Assembly: GCA_002238445.1 (NCBI GenBank)
Contig: MPML01000011.1
Location: 33,279-97,278 of the forward strand
Direction of reading: 5' to 3'
Source: Caldilineaceae bacterium bin5
GTDB taxonomy: Bacteria; Chloroflexota; Anaerolineae; Caldilineales; Caldilineaceae
Length of the DNA stretch: 64,000 nt
Made by a program: the position numbers and the translations under genes. The notes below the pieces were generated by a model that had not been told where the DNA came from, did not search any database, and worked only from the letters and a program-made list of their open reading frames with translations. Each line of letters starts with the position of its first letter. The first letter of the stretch is position 1. Positions 1 through 9,346 of the stretch are shown one piece after another.

Positions 1-390
1 AGCCGCCAACCAAAGAAACAGCATTTTGGAAGCATCGCTGAGAAGGGGCAATTCAATCCCCTCGCTGGCGTTCCAAACCAACAGAGCCGCTATTCCCAGT
101 ACAAGCAATCGAAAGAGCCTCGAACTAAACTCTCCTGATTGATGGACATGGACATTGCTTGTCTGCAAAATCGAAAGCAGGAGTATCAGAAAGGCTATGA
201 ACAGTACGACCAAATGGACCGCCGGCCAAGGCGCCGAAAGTCCATAGACTGCCCCAACCAACCCGCTAATTCCAATCTGGACGAATAGCAGTCCGGGCAA
301 GGCTATTCGCCAGTCCCACAAGATAACAGGGAGACCCGCGACAATTCCCAATATCACATGTGCCGGGACTGAAGCCCATAACTCAGCCAT
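1..390 (-). CDS. Membrane protein of unknown family, 3' end outside the window
   Basis: An open frame of 130 codons runs from an ATG at 388-390 to the window edge without a stop, so the C-terminus is missing. The product is strongly hydrophobic, with three or four likely membrane segments (about residues 8-22, 30-48, 54-72 and 88-104) and a short polar stretch with two HV pairs around residue 76. It lies about 250 bp downstream of, and on the same strand as, the antiporter-like membrane protein, so it may be a small subunit of the same complex. I do not recognise the family. The ribosome site is weak, with only a purine-rich AGAGAAC upstream. Confidence 0.6.
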   Translation of the reverse strand, partial: MAELWASVPAHVILGIVAGLPVILWDWRIALPGLLFVQIGISGLVGAVYGLSAPWPAVHLVVLFIAFLILLLSILQTSNVHVHQSGEFSSRLFRLLVLGIAALLVWNASEGIELPLLSDASKMLFLWLAA

Positions 391-639
391 GATTTCTGTT
401 CTCTAATAAAACGAATAATTCGCTAACCAATTCTTTCAATTGCAGTAGAGCGCTGACCATTCAACCAGTCCACCTATCCCATCGGAGTTTACGATATTGA
501 ATACACTCTTGCCGACCAGCGGAAAACTCCATGGATTATGATGGTAAGGCTAAGTCTAAGTAAGCCAAATGAATTCGGGCAGCTATCGCTTGAATCTGAC
601 CACTGCTGTTCCAACAATGTCTTCAAAATGCCGAAACGA

Positions 640-2469
640 CTACGTACTCAACAGTAAATAGCCAATAATTCCAAAAACGACAACCCACCCCATATGACCC
701 GCCCCTTCGACAATCTCCAAGCCAACGTCCCACACATTCCCCATCCTGCTGGTGCCCCACCTGGTGACGCCTGAAATCCAGTCCAGAGTCGCGAGCCTGG
801 CGATACGGCTGGACCACCTCCGGATTGACCCCAACGCGCCGGCCCTGTTTCCATCCGTTCTCAAAAGCTCCCTCACTTGTGAACGGGCGATGGCAAGACC
901 AATCCCCAATGTGAGTGGACCGGCTAAGGTCAGCCAAACCTGCCAACTCGCCACCGCACTAGGGGGGTTCCCGGCGCTGCTGGGAATAGCATCCGGCAGA
1001 TTAGCGAGATTTGTAATCATATCTGGAAACACACCTGCAGTCGCCAGCGGAATCGCAAGAACAACTACATATACCAGCAATCTTCCAATGATCCAACCGT
1101 CCGGCCTTAGTTCCGCCAAGGAATTACCATCAGGCTCGGTGTCCCAACTACGCAAGAGAGACGAGACATATATCATCTGAGTTACAATATAGGCCGCAAA
1201 TAAGGGCCACATCAGGGCGCCCAACTTCCCACAAAGACCGGTTTCATCGGCGCAATTTCCCACCATTAGCAGCTGTGCGACCACAGACTGTGTCAGAAAT
1301 CCCGGAGTGAATGGAACACCGACAAGCGCCAAAACCCCTACACTGATTGGTATCTGCCAGTGCCATGCGCGCCAGATCCTTTCGCCGATCAGCCACAGGC
1401 CGCCTCCCAAAGCGAACGTCGTCGTCGGCCACAGCACGGCTGCAGGCCCTCGGATCTCTGACAATATGCTCGTAAGTCCGGCGATTCCAACCGCGGTCAC
1501 CAGTACGAAAGTCGTGTGCTCCTGCCTTGTCGTCGTTGTGAACGTGGCAATGGCCGAGCCCAGCAAACCCAATAAAGCCAGCGCCACGATTTCAGGCCGT
1601 GCAAGTAGCTCCTCGCCTGCCAGCCCGCTTGACCAGCCCAAAAGCCACAGCCCGCAAAGCGCAGGTGGAATCTGGTCGATCAATCGGTCCGGCATATAGA
1701 GGCGTTCCCCGCGCTGCGGCAACAGCCACAGGTGTAGAGGGTAGACGCCGGCCCGAATGACACCGGCTAGCAACATAAGAATTACTGTCTCTTGGGGCAG
1801 TTGGCCGCCAGCCAGAAGCACGGCCGGGCCACTCTGGCCTGCAGGAAGGAGCCCGATCAAAAGTAACAAGGCTCCCATCATGCTCAGTCCTTGAAACTGC
1901 CGGGTAGGGGAAGGGCCGGGGCCTTCAGGCACAACCGCACTTCGGGCAATGACAAAAAGATCCATCACTACCCACATCAACGTAACAGTAAGGAGATTTC
2001 CGCTGCTGACAAAAAATAGTGCGCTGGCAATTGCATTGAGCGACAAGGCAAGTGTCATCGCTCTGCCGTGCCAGTTCTCTTCGGAAGTTAGATCGCGACT
2101 CTGCCCGGAAATGCCGCTGAACAGCAAACCTCCGCCTCCCAACAGAAGGATTAGGCATGAAACATACCAGTTCCATCCGTTGCTGACCCACAGAATATCG
2201 GCGCCCCTGGAAAAGAAAGGCTGCCAGGGTATGCTGAAAGTTGGAGCAACAGGCTGCACACGCAGGGCAATTGTCAGTGCTGCCGCCCCTCCCCAGAAGA
2301 GCAAGGCTACCGCACTCAGAATCCCAGTCGCGCTCCCAATGAAGTGCAATCGCGCCATAGGACGGGAAAATCGGCCAAGAACCCAGAGAACAATGCTGCC
2401 CAATGTCAGGACAAGAGGAGGGCCCACAGGGGCTATCATGGCAGACAATGACATAGCGATTTCGTTCAT
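640..2469 (-). CDS. Divergent NuoL/M/N or Mrp-type antiporter-like membrane protein
   Basis: A 609-residue polytopic protein with about 14 hydrophobic segments. It aligns by eye to the proton_antipo_M family (complex I NuoL/M/N, MrpA/D, hydrogenase-4 subunits): a PLHLWL segment near residue 244 matches the family PLHtWLP, and PFTPGF near 388 matches the family PxxxGF. The charged residues used for proton transfer look altered: the TM5 W-E is W-V (residues 166-167), the TM7 Lys is Arg239, the DIKR Lys is absent, and the Lys after GF is Gln394. I chose the ATG at 2469 because an extended -10 (TGC-TAGAAT) ends 8 nt before it. A TTG eight codons upstream would overlap that promoter. The energy-coupling role is inference from fold only. 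Confidence 0.7.
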   Translation of the reverse strand: MNEIAMSLSAMIAPVGPPLVLTLGSIVLWVLGRFSRPMARLHFIGSATGILSAVALLFWGGAAALTIALRVQPVAPTFSIPWQPFFSRGADILWVSNGWNWYVSCLILLLGGGGLLFSGISGQSRDLTSEENWHGRAMTLALSLNAIASALFFVSSGNLLTVTLMWVVMDLFVIARSAVVPEGPGPSPTRQFQGLSMMGALLLLIGLLPAGQSGPAVLLAGGQLPQETVILMLLAGVIRAGVYPLHLWLLPQRGERLYMPDRLIDQIPPALCGLWLLGWSSGLAGEELLARPEIVALALLGLLGSAIATFTTTTRQEHTTFVLVTAVGIAGLTSILSEIRGPAAVLWPTTTFALGGGLWLIGERIWRAWHWQIPISVGVLALVGVPFTPGFLTQSVVAQLLMVGNCADETGLCGKLGALMWPLFAAYIVTQMIYVSSLLRSWDTEPDGNSLAELRPDGWIIGRLLVYVVVLAIPLATAGVFPDMITNLANLPDAIPSSAGNPPSAVASWQVWLTLAGPLTLGIGLAIARSQVRELLRTDGNRAGALGSIRRWSSRIARLATLDWISGVTRWGTSRMGNVWDVGLEIVEGAGHMGWVVVFGIIGYLLLST

Positions 2470-2477
2470 ATCCGTCA

Positions 2478-2507
2478 ATTCTAGCACAGCCAATCCCGCG
2501 CTGGAAA
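2478..2507 (-). promoter_or_regulatory. Extended -10 promoter of the antiporter-like gene, possibly leaderless
   Basis: Read on the minus strand, TTTCCA (2502-2507) lies 18 nt before TAGAAT (2478-2483), which is directly preceded by TGC and so forms an extended -10. Only 8 nt separate the -10 from the ATG, and no Shine-Dalgarno fits between, so the transcript may start at the start codon. Confidence 0.4.
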
Positions 2508-2509
2508 CA

Positions 2510-3264
2510 GTCTGGGATTGGCTTTCATTCCACCTCTGTTCGCAACTCTCGTCTGTAAGAGAATCTGCAGGTTAGAAAGATTTCCAGGACTGCAGTAGCA
2601 AGCGACAGGCGCCAATCTTGTCATCTTCAGTGCCAGTTCTGACCCACCCGCGCCTTGCTTGACCTAATCTCTCTGTGTACCCATTTCAGGACATTTTACT
2701 GCAGAGTTAGCAATGAATCTTTTTCGCGTATTTCCCTGAAAATTCCCGAAATGATCTAAGTGAGAAGAAGCGACTAATCTTGCATATCGCAAGACAGGGC
2801 GCGCCGACATGAGAAAGCAAATGCCTTGAACACTTTGACAAGTGTGTTGGCTCGAAGGAATGGCTGACAGTTACGCATTTTGGCCGAACTCCAAAAGGTT
2901 GCCGGCAAGGGACTTAGCTTGCAGCGGCTGCGCCGTTACAAGCTTTCCAGTTTCCTCCTTACGTCACTACAATGGCAGGTTAGCGAGTTAAGCTGTTTCC
3001 ACTGTCTGAGTGGGGAAATGCAAAGCAACTTCCTGACCAGGATTCGAGCCGACCAGGTGAAAAGGAATGCCGAAAACCTCGTACCCGAAGCAACAGAATG
3101 GGCGGTATGAGAAGGCCCTGTTACTTCTCGCTTATCCTGAAAATCCCCAACGGAATTGGTCCCAAATGGTACAACCATTAGGCGAGGAAAAAAGTGCCGC
3201 CAGCGTTGCCCATTCGAAGAAAATGAAGTAGAGTACCGAAAACAATGCTGCCCGGAGAAGCCAA
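2510..3264. other. Long intergenic region without a supported gene
   Basis: About 750 bp between the divergent antiporter-like gene and the first PhyH gene. Short open frames on both strands (for example 2880-3110) have no recognisable family, no good ribosome site and a low-complexity composition. I see no tRNA cloverleaf. A small inverted repeat (ACACTT/AAGTGT, 4-nt loop) lies near 2830. A GGAGAAG ribosome site at the end of the region serves the PhyH gene. Confidence 0.5.
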
Positions 3265-4245
3265 ATGCAAACCACTCGACACTTACCCACAGCGACCGCG
3301 AATATCGAACAGGCTAAGTTGGATATTGAGGAATTTGGCTATTGCCTGATCGCCAACGCCTTAGAGCCGGATGAGGTGGCGGCTGCACTGAAACGGCTCA
3401 AGGAACAGGCGGCCGCCGAACTCGAGCTGGGCGCGGCCTTCGAGGATGGAGGCCCGAAGCAGCAGTGGGGTGCATTTACGGACAAAAAAGGCCGGCTCAA
3501 ACAACAGGCCTACACCGCTACAGCCGGCGGAGTCAATCAACGTGTGTGGATGCTTGTCAACAAGGGCCAGATTTTCTGCAAAATTCTTTCCACACCAAGC
3601 GTGCGCACCGTCGTCGATCACGTCCTGGGCGATGACTATCTGCTGTCGAGCTATTCTGCCAACATTGCCAAGCCGGGCGGCGCCCCCATGAATCTGCATA
3701 CCGATCAGTGGTGGATGCCTCACCCCATTGAACGCGGGCCTTCTCCGCTTCCTGTCGGTTCAATCTCCCGCGAACAGCCCAATTTGGCCGGCGATGAAGA
3801 ACCAGCAATGGTCGCACCATGCGTGTGCGCTAACGTCATGTGGATGCTCAACGATTTCAGCAGCGAAAACGGGGGCACTCGCTTTGTCCCCGGTAGTCAC
3901 CTTCGGGGCCGACCCCCAAGAGCAAATGACGACAACGAGGATACGCTGGCCGCGGAAGGGTTGGCAGGCACGGCAATGGTTTTCGACGGCAGGCTCTGGC
4001 ACGGAACCGGCGCCAACATAAGTGACGGGAACCGCTATGGGTTGCTTACAACCTTCTGCGGACCCCAGTTCCGACCCCAGGAAAACTTTACGATTGGCGC
4101 CCGACCCGAAATGCTTGAAGAAGCGTCGCCAGAACTGTTGGCACTGCTGGGCTTCAAGATCTGGAGCGGCTACGGACGAGTGGAAAGTCCAGTCGCCGAA
4201 TTTGTCAGCCAGGATGAGCAATCCTTGGGTATACTGGGTGTCTGA
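3265..4245 (+). CDS. Phytanoyl-CoA dioxygenase (PhyH) family Fe(II)/2-oxoglutarate oxygenase
   Basis: A 326-residue cytoplasmic protein with the PhyH double-stranded beta-helix. The iron-binding triad is visible: HTD (His145, Asp147) and distal His246 in the LWHGTGAN segment. Arg257 is the likely 2-oxoglutarate carboxylate ligand. The family hydroxylates unactivated carbons using O2 and 2-oxoglutarate; substrates range from acyl-CoA to small metabolites, so the substrate here is unknown. GGAGAAG sits 5 nt before the ATG. The gene stands alone, on the strand opposite the preceding gene and upstream of ftsH with a 215-bp gap. It is one of five PhyH genes in the window. Confidence 0.88.
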   Translation: MQTTRHLPTATANIEQAKLDIEEFGYCLIANALEPDEVAAALKRLKEQAAAELELGAAFEDGGPKQQWGAFTDKKGRLKQQAYTATAGGVNQRVWMLVNKGQIFCKILSTPSVRTVVDHVLGDDYLLSSYSANIAKPGGAPMNLHTDQWWMPHPIERGPSPLPVGSISREQPNLAGDEEPAMVAPCVCANVMWMLNDFSSENGGTRFVPGSHLRGRPPRANDDNEDTLAAEGLAGTAMVFDGRLWHGTGANISDGNRYGLLTTFCGPQFRPQENFTIGARPEMLEEASPELLALLGFKIWSGYGRVESPVAEFVSQDEQSLGILGV

Positions 4246-4394
4246 AAAAACCCCAGAAGAATGTGCGAGGCAATTGCTCAGTGTTAAGCGCAAGAACCTG
4301 CAAAAGCATGCCAGTGGCTCCCTTTCATGGGCAACGCTTCATGGCCAGCACGCTAGTCATTTTCGAAAGCTGCTTCCGCCCAATTGCCCTGGCT

Positions 4395-4424
4395 TTCGCG
4401 AAGCCGTGGCCTCCATGTTATACT
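4395..4424 (+). promoter_or_regulatory. Extended -10 promoter upstream of ftsH
   Basis: TATACT at 4419-4424 is preceded by TGT, giving an extended -10. A poor -35 (TTCGCG, 4395-4400) lies 18 nt upstream. Start of transcription near 4431 would give a leader of about 30 nt carrying AGGAG (4451-4455), 5 nt from the GTG start. Confidence 0.45.
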
Positions 4425-4460
4425 GCTGTCGCAGTGAAATCTGATTCTTGAGGAGATTCT

Positions 4461-6326
4461 GTGAGCGGAAACTGGACTCGAAACGCTTTTGTTTATCTGC
4501 TGATTTTGGTGGCAGCCGCCGCCCTCTTTCTGAATGTCTACGGCCCTAACGAGAGGCCGGAAAATGTCAGTCTGAGTGACGTTGCCAGACAGGTCGAGCG
4601 CGGCGATATCGCACGAATCGACGTACGCGGGGAAAGATTGCAGATTTTCTCGCATGGCAGCGACCAACCGCTATCCAGCCGCAAAGAGGAAGGGGTCGCT
4701 CTCACTCGAACACTGCAAGGCATGGGCGTCTCCGAGGAGAGCCTGGCCCAGGTTAAAATCAATGTCCAGCCGCCATCCAATTCGGGCAATTGGTTCGCCT
4801 TGGTCATTAACTTACTTCCCCTCATCCTGATCGCCGGTCTCTTTCTTTTTCTGTTCCGCCAGAGCCAGAGCGGCAATAATCAAGCGCTCTCCTTCGGAAA
4901 GAGCAAAGCACGGATGTTCGTTGGCGATAGGCCCACTGTAACATTTGGCGACGTGGCCGGAGCCGATGAAGCAAAGGAAGAACTAGAGGAAATCGTAGAG
5001 TTTCTGAAGGAGCCGCAGAAGTTCGTTGCTCTGGGCGCACGCATCCCCAAGGGAGTTCTGTTGGTCGGGCCGCCCGGCACCGGAAAAACACTCATGGCCA
5101 AGGCAGTGTCGGGTGAAGCAGGGGTTCCATTCTTCAGCATTAGTGGTTCTGAATTCGTCGAAATGTTTGTCGGCGTTGGCGCAAGCCGTGTGCGCGACCT
5201 GTTCGAGCAGGCCAAACGAAATAGCCCCTGCATTGTATTCATTGACGAAATCGACGCGGTCGGGCGCTACCGGGGCACGGGTCTGGGAGGTTCCCACGAC
5301 GAGCGCGAGCAGACCCTTAACCAGATCCTGGTGGAAATGGATGGTTTTGGCACCGATACTAATGTCATCCTGGTGGCCGCCACTAACCGTCCGGACATCC
5401 TCGACCCCGCCCTGCTTCGTCCCGGGCGATTTGACAGACGCGTAACCATGGACCGGCCCGACCTGTCGGGACGACGGGCCATCCTCGATGTTCATGTAAA
5501 AGGCAAGCCCGTCGACCCCAATGTGGACCTGGACCTGATCGCTCGACAGACGCCCGGCTTTGTCGGTGCCGACTTGGAAAACCTGGTAAACGAAGCTGCA
5601 ATTCTGGCCGCGCGTCGAAATAGTCGCACGATTGCAATGGACGAGATGCAGGAGTCGATTGAGCGAATCGCAATGGGAGGGCCTGAAAGACGCAGCCGGT
5701 TGATAACCGATAGTGAGCGGCGCGTTGTCGCCTACCACGAAGCCGGCCATGCAATCATTGCACATGTAGTTAAAGGCGCAGACCCATTGCGCAAGGTGAC
5801 TATTATCCCTCGCGGCATGACAGGTGGCGTCACTCTGACGGTACCGGAGCGAGACCGCTATCTGCTGCCGCGATCATATTTTATTGACCGCATCGCCGTT
5901 GGGCTCGGTGGCCGCGTAGCCGAGGAACTGGTTTTTGGAGACATTTCCAACGGCGCCAGCAATGACATCCAGACAATCACCCGTTTGGCAAGGGCAATGG
6001 TGATGAAGTATGGGATGAGCAAGAGGATGGGGCCTCTTCAGATCGGAAGCCAGGAAGAAAACCCCTTCCTTGGCCGCGAGTTAACCGAGCAGCGTGATTA
6101 TAGCGAAGAGGTGGCAGAAGCTCTTGACAGCGAAGTGCAGCTTATTGTGAGAGAGCAACACGATCGTGTTCGCAACATTCTCAGGATTCATCGGCTTAGA
6201 TTGGACGCAGTGGCCGAAGCACTGCTAGCACATGAAACGCTCGAAGAGCACGAGTTTGTCGATGTCTTCGAAGGGAAGGTCGACTCCGGCGACCTGCCCG
6301 ATCCGCTAGCGCTCCAGCCCGCCTGA
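4461..6326 (+). CDS. ftsH: ATP-dependent zinc metalloprotease FtsH
   Basis: A 621-residue membrane-anchored AAA+ protease that extracts and degrades misfolded membrane proteins and short-lived regulators. Two membrane segments (about residues 8-25 and 113-132) flank the external domain. They are followed by Walker A GPPGTGKT (203-210), Walker B with IDEID (261-265), the second region of homology with RPGRFDRR, and the zinc site HEAGH (426-430) with a downstream Asp ligand in GASND. Length is close to the usual 600-650. The start is GTG with AGGAG 5 nt upstream. The gene is monocistronic and converges with rnd. The C-terminal tail is short and acidic. Confidence 0.97.
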   Translation: MSGNWTRNAFVYLLILVAAAALFLNVYGPNERPENVSLSDVARQVERGDIARIDVRGERLQIFSHGSDQPLSSRKEEGVALTRTLQGMGVSEESLAQVKINVQPPSNSGNWFALVINLLPLILIAGLFLFLFRQSQSGNNQALSFGKSKARMFVGDRPTVTFGDVAGADEAKEELEEIVEFLKEPQKFVALGARIPKGVLLVGPPGTGKTLMAKAVSGEAGVPFFSISGSEFVEMFVGVGASRVRDLFEQAKRNSPCIVFIDEIDAVGRYRGTGLGGSHDEREQTLNQILVEMDGFGTDTNVILVAATNRPDILDPALLRPGRFDRRVTMDRPDLSGRRAILDVHVKGKPVDPNVDLDLIARQTPGFVGADLENLVNEAAILAARRNSRTIAMDEMQESIERIAMGGPERRSRLITDSERRVVAYHEAGHAIIAHVVKGADPLRKVTIIPRGMTGGVTLTVPERDRYLLPRSYFIDRIAVGLGGRVAEELVFGDISNGASNDIQTITRLARAMVMKYGMSKRMGPLQIGSQEENPFLGRELTEQRDYSEEVAEALDSEVQLIVREQHDRVRNILRIHRLRLDAVAEALLAHETLEEHEFVDVFEGKVDSGDLPDPLALQPA

Positions 6327-6416
6327 CCTGAACTATGTAAGTTTTCAAATCAGGACTGCTCTGGCAGCACGGTCGCCCACCGTGGAGTTACTTGCTGCCT
6401 CGCTTATATTTGCCTG

Positions 6417-7661
6417 TCAAGTCGTGACGTTGTTACCGAGGAGTTCTAATAGAGCCGGCCCGTATGCTTGTGCTTTCCACCGCCCTACCGATGGAATCTC
6501 CTGCAGAGCGGCCACGGATGTAGGTTGACCAGCAGTTATCTGTATAAGCGTTTCGTTGCTGAACACGATGTCAGGATCGACGCCGCGCGCTGCCGCTGTC
6601 TTAGTCCTCCACTGGCGCAGGTGCTCATAGCGCTCCCTTCCTTCCGCGGTGAGTACAGTTTCCGCCTTCCTTGCGGGCGATGGCCGTTTGGGCACAGGCT
6701 GCTCTTCCCCCAGACGAACCGCGGCCAACAACTCCTTTCCAAACCGCTCGATTTGCCGCACACTTAAGCCGGGGATTTCCCTTAGCGCGTCCAGTGTTTG
6801 CGGTCGTCTCTGAGCAATTGCTACCATCGAGTCCTCACCCATTACTTTGAACGGGGGCCGTTCCGCATGCTTGGAAAACTTTTCACGCCAGTCCCAGACT
6901 GCCTTTAGGACTCCCATGTCATTCGCCACCACAGTGCGGATCTGCTTCATCTGCCAGACAGTGCGCGGCTCCGGCGGCCGGAACTCGACCAACTCCAACA
7001 TCCGAAATGCAGCCTGGGCTTCTTCCCAGCGACCTGCCTTCTGCAGGAGCCCTGCCTGCCGGACTCGCAGGGCGGGCAGGTAATGCGTGTCTATCTGGGC
7101 GTATGTCATCTGCTGTTGGGTTAACGGACGCTGGCCCCAATTTGTTCGCTGCATCCGTTTATCGCTCTCAACGTTGAATTCATCTTGCAAGACCTTTGCC
7201 AGTCCAATGCCCTGCCGTCCCAGAATGCGTGCAGCCAATTGAGTGTCAAAAAGCCTTCGGATCCGGAAATCCAAATCCCTCTGCAGGGTCAGGATATCGT
7301 TCTCAGCTGCATGGAGAATGATTTCTGTAGAGTCATCAGCGAGAACCTTGCCCAAGTCGGACAGATCGAGCGATCGCAATGGATCAACCAGGAAGTCGAC
7401 AACGGCTCCATTTTCAGCCGACCCCTTTGTGCTGCCTTTTTCGGCCGGAACCGTTACCTGAATCAGACAAACGCGCGGTGTATAGCGAAAAAGGCTGTCA
7501 CTTTCGGTATCCAACGCCAGCCATGGTTGACCGGATATATGCTCGAGAAATCGATGATATTCTCTGTCGGACTGCACGAGCGTAGGAGGGGCGATTGCTG
7601 TACGCCGTCGATTCCCTGAATTTCTACTTCGGCGCCCGCGTTTGTGCACAGGACGGGTCAT
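6417..7661 (-). CDS. rnd: Ribonuclease D-like 3'-5' exonuclease with HRDC domains
   Basis: A 414-residue protein that trims RNA 3' ends such as tRNA precursors. From the chosen ATG the DEDDy exonuclease residues are visible: LDTES (Asp51, Glu53), AAEND (Asp122) and YAQID (Tyr187, Asp191). The C-terminal half holds two HRDC-like nucleic-acid-binding domains, the first around the REIPGLS segment and the second around the QEIPSVGRW segment. An ATG 19 codons upstream (7718) is also open, but GGGAGA precedes the internal ATG and the extra residues are basic and low in complexity. The gene converges with ftsH; a small hairpin without a T-run lies between them. Confidence 0.9.
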   Translation of the reverse strand: MTRPVHKRGRRSRNSGNRRRTAIAPPTLVQSDREYHRFLEHISGQPWLALDTESDSLFRYTPRVCLIQVTVPAEKGSTKGSAENGAVVDFLVDPLRSLDLSDLGKVLADDSTEIILHAAENDILTLQRDLDFRIRRLFDTQLAARILGRQGIGLAKVLQDEFNVESDKRMQRTNWGQRPLTQQQMTYAQIDTHYLPALRVRQAGLLQKAGRWEEAQAAFRMLELVEFRPPEPRTVWQMKQIRTVVANDMGVLKAVWDWREKFSKHAERPPFKVMGEDSMVAIAQRRPQTLDALREIPGLSVRQIERFGKELLAAVRLGEEQPVPKRPSPARKAETVLTAEGRERYEHLRQWRTKTAAARGVDPDIVFSNETLIQITAGQPTSVAALQEIPSVGRWKAQAYGPALLELLGNNVTT

Positions 7662-7718
7662 TTCTGCTGTATTCTCCCTGGAAAATTGAAGTGAGGTCCT
7701 CTTACGTAGCGGCTGCAT

Positions 7719-8152
7719 GATACCCTATACGTGGCGCCTGGCCAACTCTTCAGGACCGTTTGGAGCCGCCCAATTCATGGGGTCACTGCTACCATCTTTG
7801 ACTCACCACTGCTGGTCGGCCAGCAAATGGACCAATTCAGGCCAGCCGGACAATCGCACCATCTCAATATTTCTGAAACAAACAAGGTATTCGCAAGACC
7901 CGAATGCTATCCAAATGATTCTTTCAGTCTGCTATATTTTCTCGACTGTGATATTATCTGTGCCAACCTGTGTTGCCGAACGGCGCCCTAATCTGTGAGT
8001 GCCGGGCACTCTTTTCTGCCGAAAGTCCAGTTGGAATTAGCGCACAACTGAGATGGCTGGACCGGCCCCGTAAGGCGCAACGCCTGTTGAATCGTAGCGT
8101 CGTACTATGTCAGATTCGCTGTTCCTGCAAGCCTAGCGACTGATCGCAATTC
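7719..8152. other. Intergenic region upstream of rnd and the small unknown gene
   Basis: About 430 bp between divergent genes. Overlapping short plus-strand frames (7717-7998, 7731-7991) lack a ribosome site and any recognisable family, so I do not call them. No tRNA or strong terminator hairpin is visible. Promoters for both flanking genes must lie here but I could not fix them. Confidence 0.4.
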
Positions 8153-8653
8153 ATGGCCAAATGGTACTGGTTCGACGAATCCAAAAGCCTGACGGCATCG
8201 CCTTGTCATCCCCCGCGCAGCCGGCCCATCGCCGCCGCGGTGGAGTGGTTGCATCCGCCGATTGTTTCGGATCTGCACCGGAATTTCGCCTGTTGGACCG
8301 CAGCGCAAATGTCGCCAGGCCCGGTAATCCCGCACCGACTGTGGATCGATCAAGCTGGCACAATCTCGGTCCGATTCCCCGAGGAGGCGCCGGCTCCACA
8401 ACCTGCTGTTGGCGCAGGCGAGGGTCTGGCCCAGTGGCTGGTGCTACTGTCGAAGTGGATGGAAATACATGTTGTTCTCGCGCGCGCCCGTTCGGTCTGG
8501 ACCATCGCCGAGTTGGCTGGCGCCCTTCCGTTCACGTCGCAATCGCTGCTGCCACTGCAACTCGCACACTTTCCACCAAACAATTGGGAACAGGTGGCTC
8601 GTGGATTGGCCGCCATCATTTCCGACGGCGCTATGCCTGACGCGAAGCAATGA
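8153..8653 (+). CDS. Hypothetical protein, 166 residues
   Basis: Family not recognised. The frame is the most protein-like of several overlapping ones: it has Trp-rich, aliphatic helices (WLVLLSKWMEIHVVLARA, then SLLPLQLAHFPPNNWEQVA) and no membrane segment or signal peptide. Alternative plus-strand frames at 8161 and 8409 are Arg/Cys/Ser-rich in the way of shadow frames. There is no clear ribosome site before the ATG, so the start is uncertain. It precedes the Nudix gene by about 120 bp on the same strand. Confidence 0.5.
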   Translation: MAKWYWFDESKSLTASPCHPPRSRPIAAAVEWLHPPIVSDLHRNFACWTAAQMSPGPVIPHRLWIDQAGTISVRFPEEAPAPQPAVGAGEGLAQWLVLLSKWMEIHVVLARARSVWTIAELAGALPFTSQSLLPLQLAHFPPNNWEQVARGLAAIISDGAMPDAKQ

Positions 8654-8679
8654 ATAGGCACGCTTGGTCAGCGAGGTAC

Positions 8680-8707
8680 TTGTGCGCTGGAAATCATGAT
8701 TTAATAT
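8680..8707 (+). promoter_or_regulatory. Possible promoter of the Nudix-GNAT-hydrolase unit
   Basis: TTGTGC (8680-8685) and TAATAT (8702-8707) are separated by 16 nt. Each matches the sigma-70 consensus only partly. The Nudix ATG is 70 nt downstream. Confidence 0.28.
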
Positions 8708-8776
8708 CACACACTGCAACGCAAGCGATTTACACGGACGAAATAGATGGGCATTGAATCCGTCGGAAAATAGAAG

Positions 8777-9346
8777 ATGAACGCTCCGCAACAAAGTTGG
8801 AATGCAATAAAGGTTGTTTCAGCGCCACATGGGGGAGGCTATTGTGATTTTCCTGATGGTCGCGGCGGTGCCGCCAGTGAAGTCTTGAGTAACTACACCG
8901 TTCGGCACATCCATTCTGCCGGCGGTGTTGCATATCGTCTGCAGCAGGCCGAGGCACGCGATCCAATTCAGGTGGCTCTCATCGCCACAGATAAAGAATG
9001 CCGTCGCTGGCAACTGCCTAAGGGACGGCTCTACCCGGCTGAGAAGCCTCTGACCGCGGCATTGCGCGAAGTAGAAGAGGAGACGGGGCTGGAGACCGAG
9101 TATAAGTCCTTTCTGAAGACTGTACACTATCAGTATCTCGATACATATGCCCGCACAGTGCCGGAGAAAGTATTCAAGAAGGTGGACTTTTTTCTGCTCC
9201 GAGTGGTGGGAGGGCGTCTGTCCGATTCCAGTGTCGAAGTCCAAAAGGTCGAGTGGGCCTCAGCAGGCGAGGCCCTGGCGCTGCTGGCCTATGACGGCGA
9301 AAGGGACTGTCTGCGAATCGCCATGGAACTGTTGAATGGTCACTGA
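8777..9346 (+). CDS. Nudix hydrolase
   Basis: A 189-residue protein that hydrolyses a nucleoside diphosphate linked to another moiety; the exact substrate cannot be read from sequence. The Nudix box spans residues 83-105 (G, then E, then REVEEETG) and all metal-binding Glu positions are present. About 40 residues precede the domain. The purine-rich GGAAAATAGAAG before the ATG can serve as the ribosome site. Its stop codon lies inside the start of the following GNAT gene (11-nt overlap), implying translational coupling. Confidence 0.88.
   Translation: MNAPQQSWNAIKVVSAPHGGGYCDFPDGRGGAASEVLSNYTVRHIHSAGGVAYRLQQAEARDPIQVALIATDKECRRWQLPKGRLYPAEKPLTAALREVEEETGLETEYKSFLKTVHYQYLDTYARTVPEKVFKKVDFFLLRVVGGRLSDSSVEVQKVEWASAGEALALLAYDGERDCLRIAMELLNGH

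Noticed and set aside
2880..3110. 76-residue plus-strand open frame
   Set aside because: No ribosome site, no family, and an equally long frame on the other strand; likely chance.
6368..6384. CACGGT/ACCGTG hairpin between ftsH and rnd
   Set aside because: Six base pairs with no T-run on either strand; too weak to call a terminator.
8161..8640. Overlapping frame in the 8.1-8.6 kb region
   Set aside because: Arg/Ser/Cys-rich shadow composition; the 8153-8653 frame is more protein-like.
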